Below are positions 1 through 10,272 of a stretch of DNA of 64,000 nucleotides, piece by piece. How positions within the stretch are numbered: position 1 is the stretch's first letter; the number at the start of each line of letters is the position of its first letter. The notes beneath the pieces are model-generated. The model ran no database searches and had not been told where the DNA came from. It saw nothing but the letters and a program-made list of their open reading frames with translations. The DNA is from Karalla daura (lineage: Eukaryota; Chordata; Actinopteri; Chaetodontiformes; Leiognathidae): NCBI GenBank assembly GCA_029224185.1, contig CM055192.1:18922739-18986738 (forward strand), read 5' to 3'. The translations under genes and the position numbers were made by a program.

Positions 1-298
1 ACAGCGGAGCATCAATCAGTTTGCGACTGCCTTTTAGTGTCATTTTTCTTCCTCCTCCTGGCTTTTTGTCCTCATCCTCTCAACCTTTCCTCTGCTCCTT
101 GAGTATTCTTACAGGCGTCTGCTCTTTCTGGCTGATCCTGCAGAGCATAGGTCATATTTAGTTTATCTTTCAGCTCCCCCTCGCATATCAGGACTGTAAA
201 ATATCCCAGAGAGATAGAGCCGGATAATGTATGTAAATCCAAATTGTTGTATCTCAGGCACTTATTTATTCTACTTTTTTATGGAAATCTTTTTGATT

Positions 299-323
299 CT
301 CTCTCTCTCTCTCTCTCTCTCTC
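299..323. repeat. (CT)12 microsatellite
   Basis: Uninterrupted CT dinucleotides read directly from the sequence, preceded by a T-rich stretch and followed by a pyrimidine-rich segment. Confidence 0.95.
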
Positions 324-859
324 ACATCTTCACCCTCCCCCGTCCTGCCTCAAAGTCTCTCTGCATCATAAACTTGAATGATACAACTGTTTCATCCCAG
401 GACTGTAGCCCATGATGGTGTACTTCCAAGAGAGACGACCCTCTGAATGTTCACACGGGGTAAAGCTCACGGTGATATTTTCCTTCCTCCTGATGAAAAA
501 CACTCGGCTCACATTAGCATTGTTAATGCTTGGGGAATGTTATAATTACCCACTATTATTATTATTATTAGGAGTAGTAATAGAGCAATACAATATGTGA
601 GATGCACTCTACTACATAATTTTATCTTCAAGATAAACTATTAAATGAATAGTTATTGCTCTCCCATAAATATTGGAAATTAATCACGTTTAAAGCCTCA
701 TTATTATTTCTGTGCAGTATTTATAGCTCTATCTCCCCTTTTAATAATAAGTTACAATGCTCACAAAATTGAAATCCATGTGCTCAACACAGTGTTTCAG
801 CTGTTTAAATGTTGGTCCTTGGTTCTAATTTGTGGTCTTGCCTTTTTTTTTTTTCCTCA

Positions 860-1330
860 ACAACTCAATAATGCTCACATTCAGAGCCCAATTAAGTGTG
901 ACTGTGTTTATTTTTAGCTTTATGGCAAATGAATTAAACTTCTCAGTGGAAGACTATTAGACATTCCCTGGCAGCAGCAGCCTGCCAGCCAGCCAGCCAG
1001 CTCGCTGCTTTGGGAACGTCAGCGCACAGAACACTCACCCCGCAGAGCACATAATCGTGTTTACTTGGTTGAGGTCCCAAAATAAGTGTTATCTTAATTA
1101 ATAAACAAATTACAAAATAATATAAAAAAAAGAAAGAAAAAAACTCGTCAGCATAGAAGTTCATCAATTACCAGGATTAGCCGGGCAAAAAGCATGTAAT
1201 CTACACAGAGACATTTATAGGGCAACGATTGTGCCACCTTCCTCATAAGCCTTTATTGTGATGAAATTTGGAGCAATAAAGCACCTTCCCATTTCCCCTG
1301 ACAAATCCTGTACTCCTCCTCAAAATCAAA
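860..1330. promoter_or_regulatory. Candidate conserved non-coding element
   Basis: This block has the mixed, non-repetitive texture typical of vertebrate CNEs. It contains an MEF2-type site (TTATTTTTAG, 908-917) and several AATTA-type homeodomain cores. That it is a regulatory element is inference; only the motif strings are seen. Alignment to other vertebrate genomes would decide it. Confidence 0.25.
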
Positions 1331-2850
1331 AGGTGAAGCATTTAGCAGTCCGCCTCTAATGGGTAAAGCCGTGTGACGAATGAATTGCCCTACACACATC
1401 CAGGGGTGTACTAAAGAGGGTGGAAAGTCAAGAAAACAGAGTGAAAGGAAATTAGACTCAGACCGGGAGAATAAGAGAGATCAAGCTATTTCATGGGGTG
1501 ATATACTTGTAATGAAAACTCGCAGATTTGTTCCATAATAGTGTTTTTCTGCGTTTTAGCTTTTTTGTGTAGGATCCACGTTGGATGTGAAGGATATTTA
1601 TGACTTACTGCGGCATAAATTACTTATTACTGTATCCTGCTGGAAAGATTTAAACTCTTCCCCCTCCACATTTTCTTTTTTTTATTTTTTTGTCTTTGCT
1701 CTGGCTGAACGCGAGCTGTTAATTATGTTCATTGGAGTGAAGTGCAGACTGAAACCAGCATTGTCTCATCTGGCACGCTGAGTCCTGCTTTACGTCTCTC
1801 CCAACACTTTATTTCTAGTAATCTGCTGATTGAACCTATGGATTATGAACAGCAGAGCACCATAAGTAGGCTTCTGGCTCTCTTACCTGAGAATTTGCAA
1901 CAGACCCCACTCAGCTCACTCACGGAGGGAAGGAGGGGGGGGGTACATGGATAGGATGCACAGGCAAAGGAAATCTCCATGTCTTTCCTTTGATATGTAT
2001 ATTTCCAACCACTTTCTAAATCGGATATTTTTCCCCTCCCCTCTGCAAATGCCACTCTCTTTTACCCGCTACAGTAGTCCTTTTTATTGAGGATCAGTTT
2101 GTGTTTTCACGTCTTCCTTCAACACACGAGTAGACACATCTAACAGCTTTGATACTGTACGCTTTAGACTGGCATTTTCATCTCTACTTGTGGCTCCGGT
2201 AGTCTTTCAACTCTTTCATATTATAAACATATACAAGGTGATTCATTGCCAGTTTACTTGGAACACGCGCTGCAATCGTCTTTTTCGTTTTTAAATCGAG
2301 GATGGTAGCTGTATCCATGGCTACATTTTCCTGAGTGTTTTTCCATATTAGTCACTGAACGTCTTCTCTGAGTATAGTTTATACCACTGCCACGGCTTCC
2401 AACTACATCCTTTCATGTCGCACTGTCCAGATGTCAGCAGCTTTAAATGTACCTTCTGACGCGATAGCGCCCGCCATTGTGATCTCAATTACCTGGCATT
2501 AATATTTCCATCTCGGCTGGGCTTGATTAAGTGTGTTGTCTGGCTGCCATCCATCACTGCCTCCCGGGCAGCCCGGACTCTCCGCAGAGTGATGGGCAAA
2601 CCTTTGGAGGAACTTGTTGTAAATGTCAACAAAACATCTCCGCGGGTGTCCAGGTGTCTCTTTGTTTTCACGCTTGTGTTCTTTATGAAGACATTTATGT
2701 TTTGACTCTCTATTACATTAGAAGATTTACTTCAGTCCAGGCATAGTCTTGGCCTCTCCTGTGAGCACTTAAGTCGTCTGCAGTATATAAGCAGGTATGA
2801 TGCATCTATTCAGAAACACAACATATAATTGCAATATATTCCTCCGTGCT

Positions 2851-2857
2851 GTATATA

Positions 2858-2912
<55 letters not shown>
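2851..2912. repeat. (TA)n block, about 60 bp
   Basis: Alternating TA across about 60 bases with one C interruption near 2876. It is self-complementary and so able to extrude a cruciform. It is likely length-polymorphic and error-prone in assembly. Confidence 0.95.
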
Positions 2913-2914
<2 letters not shown>

Positions 2915-4700
2915 TACAATGTTATAAATATTCAGTCACTCAGATATTGAGCAACTAATAGGAGCAACCATCCCCTTGTGTTCAGAGAATTAATATTCAA
3001 AGGTTAAGATATCTCTTCACAAGGTGTAATGAGCACCTCTGCTCGATTGTTACCATAGGTGTTCCAATCCTGGGACTGCATTAGGGACTACACTCAGATA
3101 ATTTATGATTCCCGTAGTCCCCCTCAGCGGGGATTAATTTTGAATTATTTATGCTCTTATACGCACATAGAGCTGAAACATTTTAGTAGGTGTCAGACGC
3201 TCGCTCACAGACGAGGCTAATGTGCGGACTAGCAGGGGAACTGATGGCAGTCTCTTGTTATTTAAAGTCTAGCTTTTTATATTCCGCTCATTCCCCTGGG
3301 GAGCAGAGGGGCAAAAGATGAAAACAGTATGTCTCTTTAAATAGAAATATACAATTCAGACGCTGGTCGGGGTGATTCAGAGCGAACACTGTAAGAGAGG
3401 AGGAATGTGGAGAGAGCTGAGCGTAGGGAGCAGCGTGCGGGCTGGAGGTGGCTTGTTGTTTTGCCAGAGTAAACTTCTCTCTGACTCGCATGGATGTGAC
3501 CGCTCTGCAGGGCTCACGGTGACATATCGCTGACTACACCGGGTGTACGACCCCCTTTTATTAAGCAGAGAGAGAGAGTGGAGTGTTTTATTTGTGGAAT
3601 CTGTGTCAGAAGTCAAAACTTTAATCATGTTTTTGTTTTTGCACAAATGAAAATGGATGGACGTTGTGAACCCCTGAAATGAAAGGTGCTCCAGGTTAAT
3701 AGTGGCTTATATTTTGCACAATTTGTACAGTTAGTCATTTCTAATATCATTAGGGAAATTAGGTGCGAGGTGATTTATTTGTTTATTCATTTAATAAATC
3801 ATTTAAACCCATTCTGAATCTTAAGCATGCTAGGTGGAAGACGGATCGCTGGCTCACTGTGCCCTTATAAACAGGAAGCCACATAAATCAGGTAATAAAC
3901 TTACAACATGTTTTGCATAGCCCTAATTACAAGTGTTTTTAATTTGTCCGTTTCAGGCAGGGGTCTGTTGCCATGTGTCACATCTCATTGCTCTCTGGTG
4001 AGTAATGAATGATGTGATTCAGCCTAATTCATGTTATGGATATTCCCCTGCTTTGTTCTCTTCATGTGTACTAAATAAATTTCCTGCATTGGAATAAGGT
4101 TACTTGAAATGTATGTAAATGATTTTTTTTTTTTTTTTGGTCTTCATATTCAGTCTGCTCTTTTGCAGATCAGGTCACACAAAACTGTAGTTTTAATGCA
4201 CCGCATGCTGGTTGGATTTATCATCGTACTGTACTCGCACACAAGAAGACACACACATACACACCCGGGTGTCAGTCCGACAACCCTTATAACTCAAGCC
4301 AGGCGCTGTAATTGTGTTGGCAGCAGTATTGTCCTTGCCATAGGATCACTGCTACTATTGTACAGAAAAGGTCCCCTTTCTCGCTGCTCAACAATGTCTA
4401 ATAAATCCTGGGGTGGAGAACATTGATGCTGGGCACTGACTGTGACACAAAAGAGGGGAATTTGGGAAGAGGCTGCAGAGGATAATGAACAGTATTTTAA
4501 CTCGGCAGTTTAACCTCCGAGCCTGTCAGGACTGACCTTTCGCCAACCCCGGCGAGAGTCTGATTTCTCCTGTTTCTCTGTTTTTTTTTCCTCCCTCCTC
4601 CTTCACTCCCTTCTCACTCTCTCCTCCTGCCCCTTCCCTCGCCTTCCCCTCTCTTTTATTCTTCTGCTGACAGAGAGTATACTGGAGTAAAAGAGATGGA
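2913..4700. other. Unique non-coding DNA
   Basis: No gene is recognised. The stretch holds a T16 run at 4123-4138 and a 41-nt segment at 3957-3997 bracketed by good splice consensus (listed separately). The 80-105-codon open frames here have no recognisable domains. Confidence 0.55.
3957..3997 (+). other. Candidate 41-nt micro-exon (unproven)
   Basis: A pyrimidine-biased tract ending in TTTCAG precedes the segment and a consensus donor (G|GTGAGT) follows it. All three frames are open across the 41 nt, so coding phase cannot be inferred. I recognise no protein. Chance pairing of splice-like sites is the main alternative. Confidence 0.12.
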
Positions 4701-4710
4701 GAGAGAGGGA

Positions 4711-4783
4711 GTGTGTGCGTGCGTGCGCGTGCGTGTGTGTGTGTATATGTGTGTGTGCGTGTGCATGTATCTGTGTGTATGTG
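4711..4783. repeat. Imperfect (GT/GC)n tract with Z-DNA-type alternation
   Basis: From 4711 to 4770 every base alternates purine-pyrimidine (GT, GC, AT steps) without a break. It then continues as degenerate TG into a G-rich segment. An alternating GC/GT run of this length is a classic Z-DNA-prone sequence; whether it forms in vivo is inference. Confidence 0.9.
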
Positions 4784-5227
4784 GGGTGGGGGGGTGGGGG
4801 CTGGGATGTGTAAGAAGTGTCAGTCCAAGACATTTACATGAAAAGCAGTTAGTAGTTGAAAGGCGAGCTGTTTCACAATCTGCCTGTACATTTTCTTTTT
4901 TTCTCACCCTTTCTCTCTGGCTAAGTCTCTCTCCATCTCTTTTATTGCCGTGGTCCATGCCTGGCGAATTGATGTGAGAGCAGGGGCGACCCCCACACGT
5001 CTGCAGCAGACTGGGGAGGTGTTATTGACTCTCGCTGAGGCCTACATGACCCTCATCCACAATGACCTTTATACAACCTTTTGCGTCACCTGAGGTTGAC
5101 CTTGAAGGAATGCGTCTCTCCGCATTTATATGCCCGCTTTATTATTACTTGCCCTCCAACTCGTGTTTTTCCCCGCTTCATTTTCCCTCTTGTCCTTTTT
5201 AGTCGCTTTTGCATGCATCCCCCCTCC

Positions 5228-5230
<3 letters not shown>

Positions 5231-5257
<27 letters not shown>
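5231..5257. repeat. C27 homopolymer
   Basis: Twenty-seven consecutive C residues, with a C-rich left shoulder. The opposite strand is G27, able to form quadruplex structures. Length is uncertain because such runs are poorly sequenced. Confidence 0.9.
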
Positions 5258-5258
<1 letters not shown>

Positions 5259-5609
5259 TCCTTTCTGTCTCTCTCTCGGTTGCACAGCAGAGGGTAGCAA
5301 GTGTAAATCAAGCCGGGCCGTTTTCTTTCGCAGGGCCCTGATTAGTGCTGATGATGTTTCCAAAGAGGTGACGGGGACGACTCAGAGGCCAACGCAGCTG
5401 CTCTCTCCTATTCACCGCCCGCAGATTTATGTCTCTCCCTCTCTTTTTTCTCTCTTTCTCCCCCACTCTCGCTCTCTTTCCTACCACATTTTCAACATTA
5501 TCAATATCGATCGGGCCGTGCACTTAGAACCTCTCTTTAACAATTGCCTCCTGCGGTTGATATAGGCGTTAATGGTGAGTGCTCGCTGATCGAGAGGGAA
5601 AAGGGGAGT

Positions 5610-5634
5610 GGGGGGGGGGGGGGGGGGGGGGGGG
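5610..5634. repeat. G25 homopolymer
   Basis: Twenty-five consecutive G residues, in an A/G-rich left context. It is complementary to the C27 run about 350 bp upstream, so the two could in principle pair as a long stem in single-stranded DNA or RNA. Confidence 0.9.
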
Positions 5635-5689
5635 TGAAAGATTTATGTAAGTCCACATGAATAACCCACAGATGTCATGGCAGCAGATT

Positions 5690-6060
5690 CTCTCTCATAT
5701 GGGCGGCTTCATCAGTGTAATAGTTATCCGCATATGTCCAGGTTCACATCATCATATCGTCTTATCTTTGGCTAAGTGTTTGCTTTTTATGGATATTTCA
5801 TGGGGAGCTGGGATGAGGTCATAGTTGTGATGCTCTGGCTTATGCCGTTGGACCCGCTCTGACGTCCTGACCCTCCCTGTTTGATTTATGATCAGAGGAG
5901 TCCACCGCGGCCCGATGGGCTTCAATCCCTACAGCTCAATCACTTAACAAACCTGATAGTGGTCGACTGTACAAGATGAGAGATGCAGCTCTGCCTATAA
6001 ATGAACCATGCAGTTTAGTGATCTTCCTGTCTGATTGGGCCATTTAACCGCTGCATCTAT
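5690..6060. promoter_or_regulatory. Candidate conserved non-coding element
   Basis: About 370 bp of complex, non-repetitive DNA containing several CpG dinucleotides, lying between simple-repeat-rich flanks. The texture resembles known vertebrate CNEs. No specific factor is claimed. Confidence 0.2.
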
Positions 6061-8196
6061 ACAGCTATTACGTCCCATAACACACTGTAAGAAGGCCACA
6101 GTATTACCCATCTTGCTGCTTATTTCTGTGGTGAAGGTTTAGTTAATCTCATCATTGGCCACTGTTAATCCAGTTTGAATGCAGATTTTTGTCTTGACAT
6201 AAAAACAAGCCGCACAGTAGCTTCTCTTTGCCCTGGGAACCCAGGGAGGGGGCGACTTTTGTCTCATAATGACACATTATCCCAAACAAACAAAGCAAGG
6301 TGTGAAAACGAGGCTGATATGATTGAGAAATAATAGATTTTAATTTTCACAGGGAGTAAGTAGAATTAGTTGTTCCACTGTACGCACCCCCCCTCCCCTC
6401 TCGCAGCAGAAATAATTATGCCTGGGTGACTAATTTGAAGACACTGCATGCTAAGTATACAAATCCCCCTTTCTTTCCCCTGCTCCAGGGTGCAGGAAGA
6501 ATAACACATGACCGTGAAACAAAGGCAACATCAAGCTCATAAAATTAACATAGCAAATGACCTGAAGTAGAGGCTCGATAAATATTCTGATCTTATCACC
6601 TCTAAGGACTGCAAGACAACTAGAGAGCAGCCAATGAAAACACCCTCGTTAATCTTCCGCACCCTCGGATAAACTTTTTACAGGAAACCATCTTTCCAGC
6701 AACTCTGCAGGGGTCGGGACAAGGGCGCCTTCTCCCTAAGTTGATAGATATTTTTTGGGAGATCTCCGACTTTTGTTCAGACAGCTTCACACTGACCTTG
6801 GACTCAAACTCAATTTAGCTTTTCCTTTCTTTCTGTGTTGCCTCCCTCTTTGTGATGTAGAAAGCACCGTCTGAGAGACACCATTTTAAAAAACTGTCTT
6901 GTTTTGATTCTGTATTCAATCAGATCTACAAAGGGGCATGTGGGGGTATGGGGTTTGTGTTTGAGCGTGCCTGTGTGTACGCGTGTCTCTCTGTGCGTGC
7001 GTGCATGCCTGCATACATAGTTTGTGTCACAATCCCAACACCTTTTCGTGTCCCATCTTCACTCTTCAAGCTGTTTATGCGAGCTGAGGAGACAGAGATT
7101 TGCACAAGTTTGAATGTTGTCTCCCGCAAACGTTGTCAGAGGAAAACAGTCGTTTCAGAGATGAAGAGAAGATCAATCAGCCTTACCCTCCTCACCTGCC
7201 ATACGTGTCATCTGTCTTTTGGCCTGTCGTTCTTATGTGCTGCAGGTAGATAAAATGCATAATCCCCCTCATTTGATTCAGGAGCATGTTTTGTCATGCT
7301 AGCATGTGGATAAAAGTGATGCCTCTCAGCATCTGAGTTTTCCAAGTGTACACATTACACTCTGAATAAACTCTGCTGTGGGTGGATATTGCTTGAATTT
7401 GTGTATTTCTCAGCACATACCTCTCAGTGCATTTCCTCTATTAACGGTGCATCTCTCTGCAAGGAAGAATTAGAGAGAGTCTTTGACACAGTCTTTGTGT
7501 GTCTTATGCAAATACAAACATGGTTGCAAAGTGCACCGGAGAAAAAAAATACAGAAAAACATTTTAACCAACCTGATCAGTAAAAAAATAAATAAATAAA
7601 AACATCCTAATCATTGTTGAATCCCTGCCAAAATGTTGGCATGTATATAATATACATTTATGAATAAGTTATTAACTGATATGATATTATTCCGAGTCAA
7701 ATGTATGCAAAAAGCAGAAATTCTATACCGTGCTCGCCAGGATTTCATTATAGATTAATACCAATATTATTATTCCAATAATACTAATCTAATTTAGCAC
7801 TGGGAATTTTTTTTGTACAATGCACAGTTTGCTCAATTATTTCCGCTCATGACAACCCACATACCAAGTAAAAATAAATCACTATATATTTTTTTTGTAA
7901 TGATATGTGCTCTAGCGTTTGTCCAGGTCGCTCCCCTATTTCCAGCCTCCTGGTCATTAGGCTCATTGTTCCACTGGAGGCCCATTGCTTCAGACTCGCT
8001 AAAATCGTCCTCCGCTGAGAGTAGAGTGCTCTTATCCAAGGCATCCTGCAGCAAGGACAAAATCAACACAGTGGGAGGAGAAAAAGTTGGTGTCACCACT
8101 GCCTTAATGGAAGAACAGGGGCATCCGATGCCCCAGTTTCTCTTTGAAGGTGTACTTCCACATCTGACACGATTTGAGTTTCCATCTCACTCTCAG

Positions 8197-8228
8197 AAGT
8201 TTGATATTTCACTTCGCTGCATCTGTTG
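8197..8228 (+). other. Candidate 32-nt micro-exon (unproven)
   Basis: A pyrimidine-rich tract ending in CTCTCAG precedes the segment, and TTG|GTGAGT follows. One open reading gives KFDISLRCIC. It is not recognised as part of any family. It lies just upstream of a GA microsatellite. Confidence 0.12.
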
Positions 8229-8246
8229 GTGAGTCTGGAGCAGTGT

Positions 8247-8268
8247 GAGAGAGAGAGAGAGAGAGAGA
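8247..8268. repeat. (GA)11 microsatellite
   Basis: Uninterrupted GA dinucleotides. It is the first of three pure purine or pyrimidine tracts within about 320 bp. Confidence 0.95.
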
Positions 8269-8404
8269 CAGCTGCAGATAAACGGGGAGGGACCAGAGTG
8301 TCACTGTGTCAGTGGACAGGTCAGGTCCCTCAGAGAACACAAAATATATGTCACTGGTTGATGTGGTGCAAGGAGCCGGCAGCACACATGTGCTAGAGGA
8401 GGCA

Positions 8405-8407
<3 letters not shown>

Positions 8408-8435
<28 letters not shown>
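8408..8435. repeat. G28 homopolymer
   Basis: Twenty-eight consecutive G residues, the longest homopolymer seen in the window. It is quadruplex-prone and its length is uncertain. Confidence 0.9.
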
Positions 8436-8522
8436 ATAAATCACAATTATTGAAGCCCAAGACACTGACTGGTCTGGCCGCACGCCGCAACACAGCACAG
8501 CGAAAGGGAACTTCTCCAAATG

Positions 8523-8524
<2 letters not shown>

Positions 8525-8567
<43 letters not shown>
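8525..8567. repeat. (TC)21 microsatellite
   Basis: A pure TC array about 43 bp long, continuing into a looser CT-rich stretch. Its mirror-symmetric polypyrimidine strand is triplex (H-DNA) prone. Confidence 0.95.
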
Positions 8568-8572
<5 letters not shown>

Positions 8573-8773
8573 CCCCTTTTCACCCTTGCTGAATGACACT
8601 CCCGGAATAGAGATGGGTGTAGGTGCCCGGTAGCCAAACGAGACAGGACAGGAACACAAAGTTGGTGTATTTTCAGGGCACAGCCGCGAGGCTCAGTGTC
8701 AGCACAGACGAGAGGAAGAGGCAGGCTGCTGTGTGTTCTCGCAGTGAGCCAGTGACCTGGGTAATTAGGAGAA

Positions 8774-8792
8774 TGTGTGTGTGTGTGTGTGT
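8774..8792. repeat. (TG)9 microsatellite
   Basis: Short uninterrupted TG array read directly from the sequence. Confidence 0.9.
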
Positions 8793-9081
8793 TTGACTAG
8801 CAGTCCCAGCAGCCGCGTCCCGTCTCCGCCCCCTCGCTGTTGGGTGACAGGGACAGGTATTTGTCGTTCCTATTAGCGAGCGATTACGCCGCCGCGTCCC
8901 TCCGTGTTTTTAACACGTCACGAGCTGCGGGATTAAAGAATTAAAATGTGACTGTCAAGGTGGAGGAGAAGAGACCGACAGGTAGAAGTTTAATGCTGCA
9001 TGAGAAGTGGGGAGCAGAGAGTCGGGAGAGGGTCTGATAATACACACCGCGTGCAAACAATCACACGCTGTTCCATGGGCC

Positions 9082-9136
9082 CACACACACATACAGACAC
9101 ACACACACACACACACAGACACACACACACACACAC
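9082..9136. repeat. (CA)n compound microsatellite
   Basis: CA array of about 55 bp with ATACAG and CAGAC interruptions. Confidence 0.95.
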
Positions 9137-10186
9137 GCTCACATTGCCGCTTTTCCTGTCTGTGTCTCAAAGATATGATTCGGACTGACATTGGCTCCAG
9201 ACTTCCTCACTCAGCTCTGATGTGCAGGCTGACCTTGTCTCAGTCTGACCGTGGTTGACCTCCCGTCCTCCAGGCCCCCTCAAAAACAAAGCCTCATTAA
9301 GCGGGGAAGTAGCCCGAGAGTAGCCACTGTGGCACTGTGTGTATGTGCTGCAGCACGGTCTCCATGTCAGCACACCCCTAGTGGCTCCATGTGGGCATGG
9401 TACTTCATTCAACACAATGCTGGAGACAGCAGACTGCATGTCGTGTCAGTGAGCTGTACTGTACATACATGGTTCGGAATGTTTTAATAAACAGGTTTGA
9501 CATTTATTTATTTTTATATTAAAATCTCAGATTTTGACTCTGATAGAAGGCAGAATAATAATCATCTCAAGAGTAACCCATTGAGAGAAAAGCTAATGAG
9601 TTTACTGCCGTTAACACCTCTCTCACATTTGCTTTGCAAACGTTGAAACTGAAGTTGTTTCATCGCTGGAAAGGAAATCTGACTTTACGAGAATCAAGGA
9701 TCATATTTCATTTGATTTTTTTTTTCCAGACTCATGTCTCCTCGCTCAAAGAGCCTCGGTAGCTTCTGAAAGAGCTGTGTATGCATTGTAAAATGCAAGG
9801 ATTGTCGACTGGCGCTATTGTCCCCCAAAGCTTTGGCTAATAGGCTGTAAGATGTTGATTTAAGGACAAGAAGGGAATGTCAGCAGTGTAATAATGGGAG
9901 CGCACCACGCAGAACCAGGAATAAAAGAAGACATGTTATGTGGATTTGCATTTCTAATGTTGATAACTTTGCTCGGCAAGCACTGGGAGTGGGGTGGGGA
10001 CATGCACTGCACTCACTTTTAATGTCTTTTTTTATTCAAATTTTATACTTTTTCCAGTACTTCTTCACACTGTAGAGACTTACAAAAATACTCATATTGC
10101 ATACATATAACCATCATTTTTTGCGACATAAATATAATAATCTTAAATATTTGAAGATGCCTATTTTGAATTTGTGATAAACTCAC

Positions 10187-10241
10187 CTTGTCCACCAAAG
10201 AGTGAGAAGTAGGCAACTTTTTCCGAATATTTCCATAGCAT
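10187..10241 (-). other. Candidate minus-strand exon (unproven)
   Basis: On the minus strand a consensus donor (AAG|GTGAGT) follows a 55-nt open segment that begins with ATG directly after an AG. It reads MLWKYSEKVAYFSLFGGQ. The upstream tract is A/T-rich and not pyrimidine-rich, so the acceptor is weak. No family is recognised. Confidence 0.12.
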
Positions 10242-10272
10242 CTGATTTATTGGTTATTGCATAGCATCTGAT
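10234..10272. repeat. 13-bp direct repeat
   Basis: CATAGCATCTGAT occurs at 10234-10246 and again at 10260-10272, 26 bp apart. It is probably a small slippage duplication. Confidence 0.85.

Larger units (their letters stand above)
1..2850. other. Unique non-coding DNA, left edge
   Basis: No gene is recognised in this stretch. Apart from a CT run, an (ATT)6 run near 552-570, a T12 run at 843-854 and a short CCAG tandem near 984-1000, the sequence is complex and AT-leaning. Open frames are 60-75 codons at most and overlap each other on both strands, as expected for non-coding DNA. A candidate regulatory block at 860-1330 is listed separately. Confidence 0.6.
5635..8246. other. Unique non-coding DNA
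   Basis: No gene is recognised. The region contains a CNE-like block at 5690-6060, a degenerate TG-rich stretch near 6949-7010, an A-rich (AAAT)n patch near 7579-7600 and an octamer ATGCAAAT at 7506-7513. A 139-codon frame at 7813-8232 has no recognisable domain and shares its DNA with open frames on the opposite strand. Confidence 0.55.

Noticed and set aside
7813..8232. 139-codon plus-strand frame
   Set aside because: Two minus-strand frames are open over the same DNA and no domain is visible. Only its last 32 nt are kept as a weak splice candidate.
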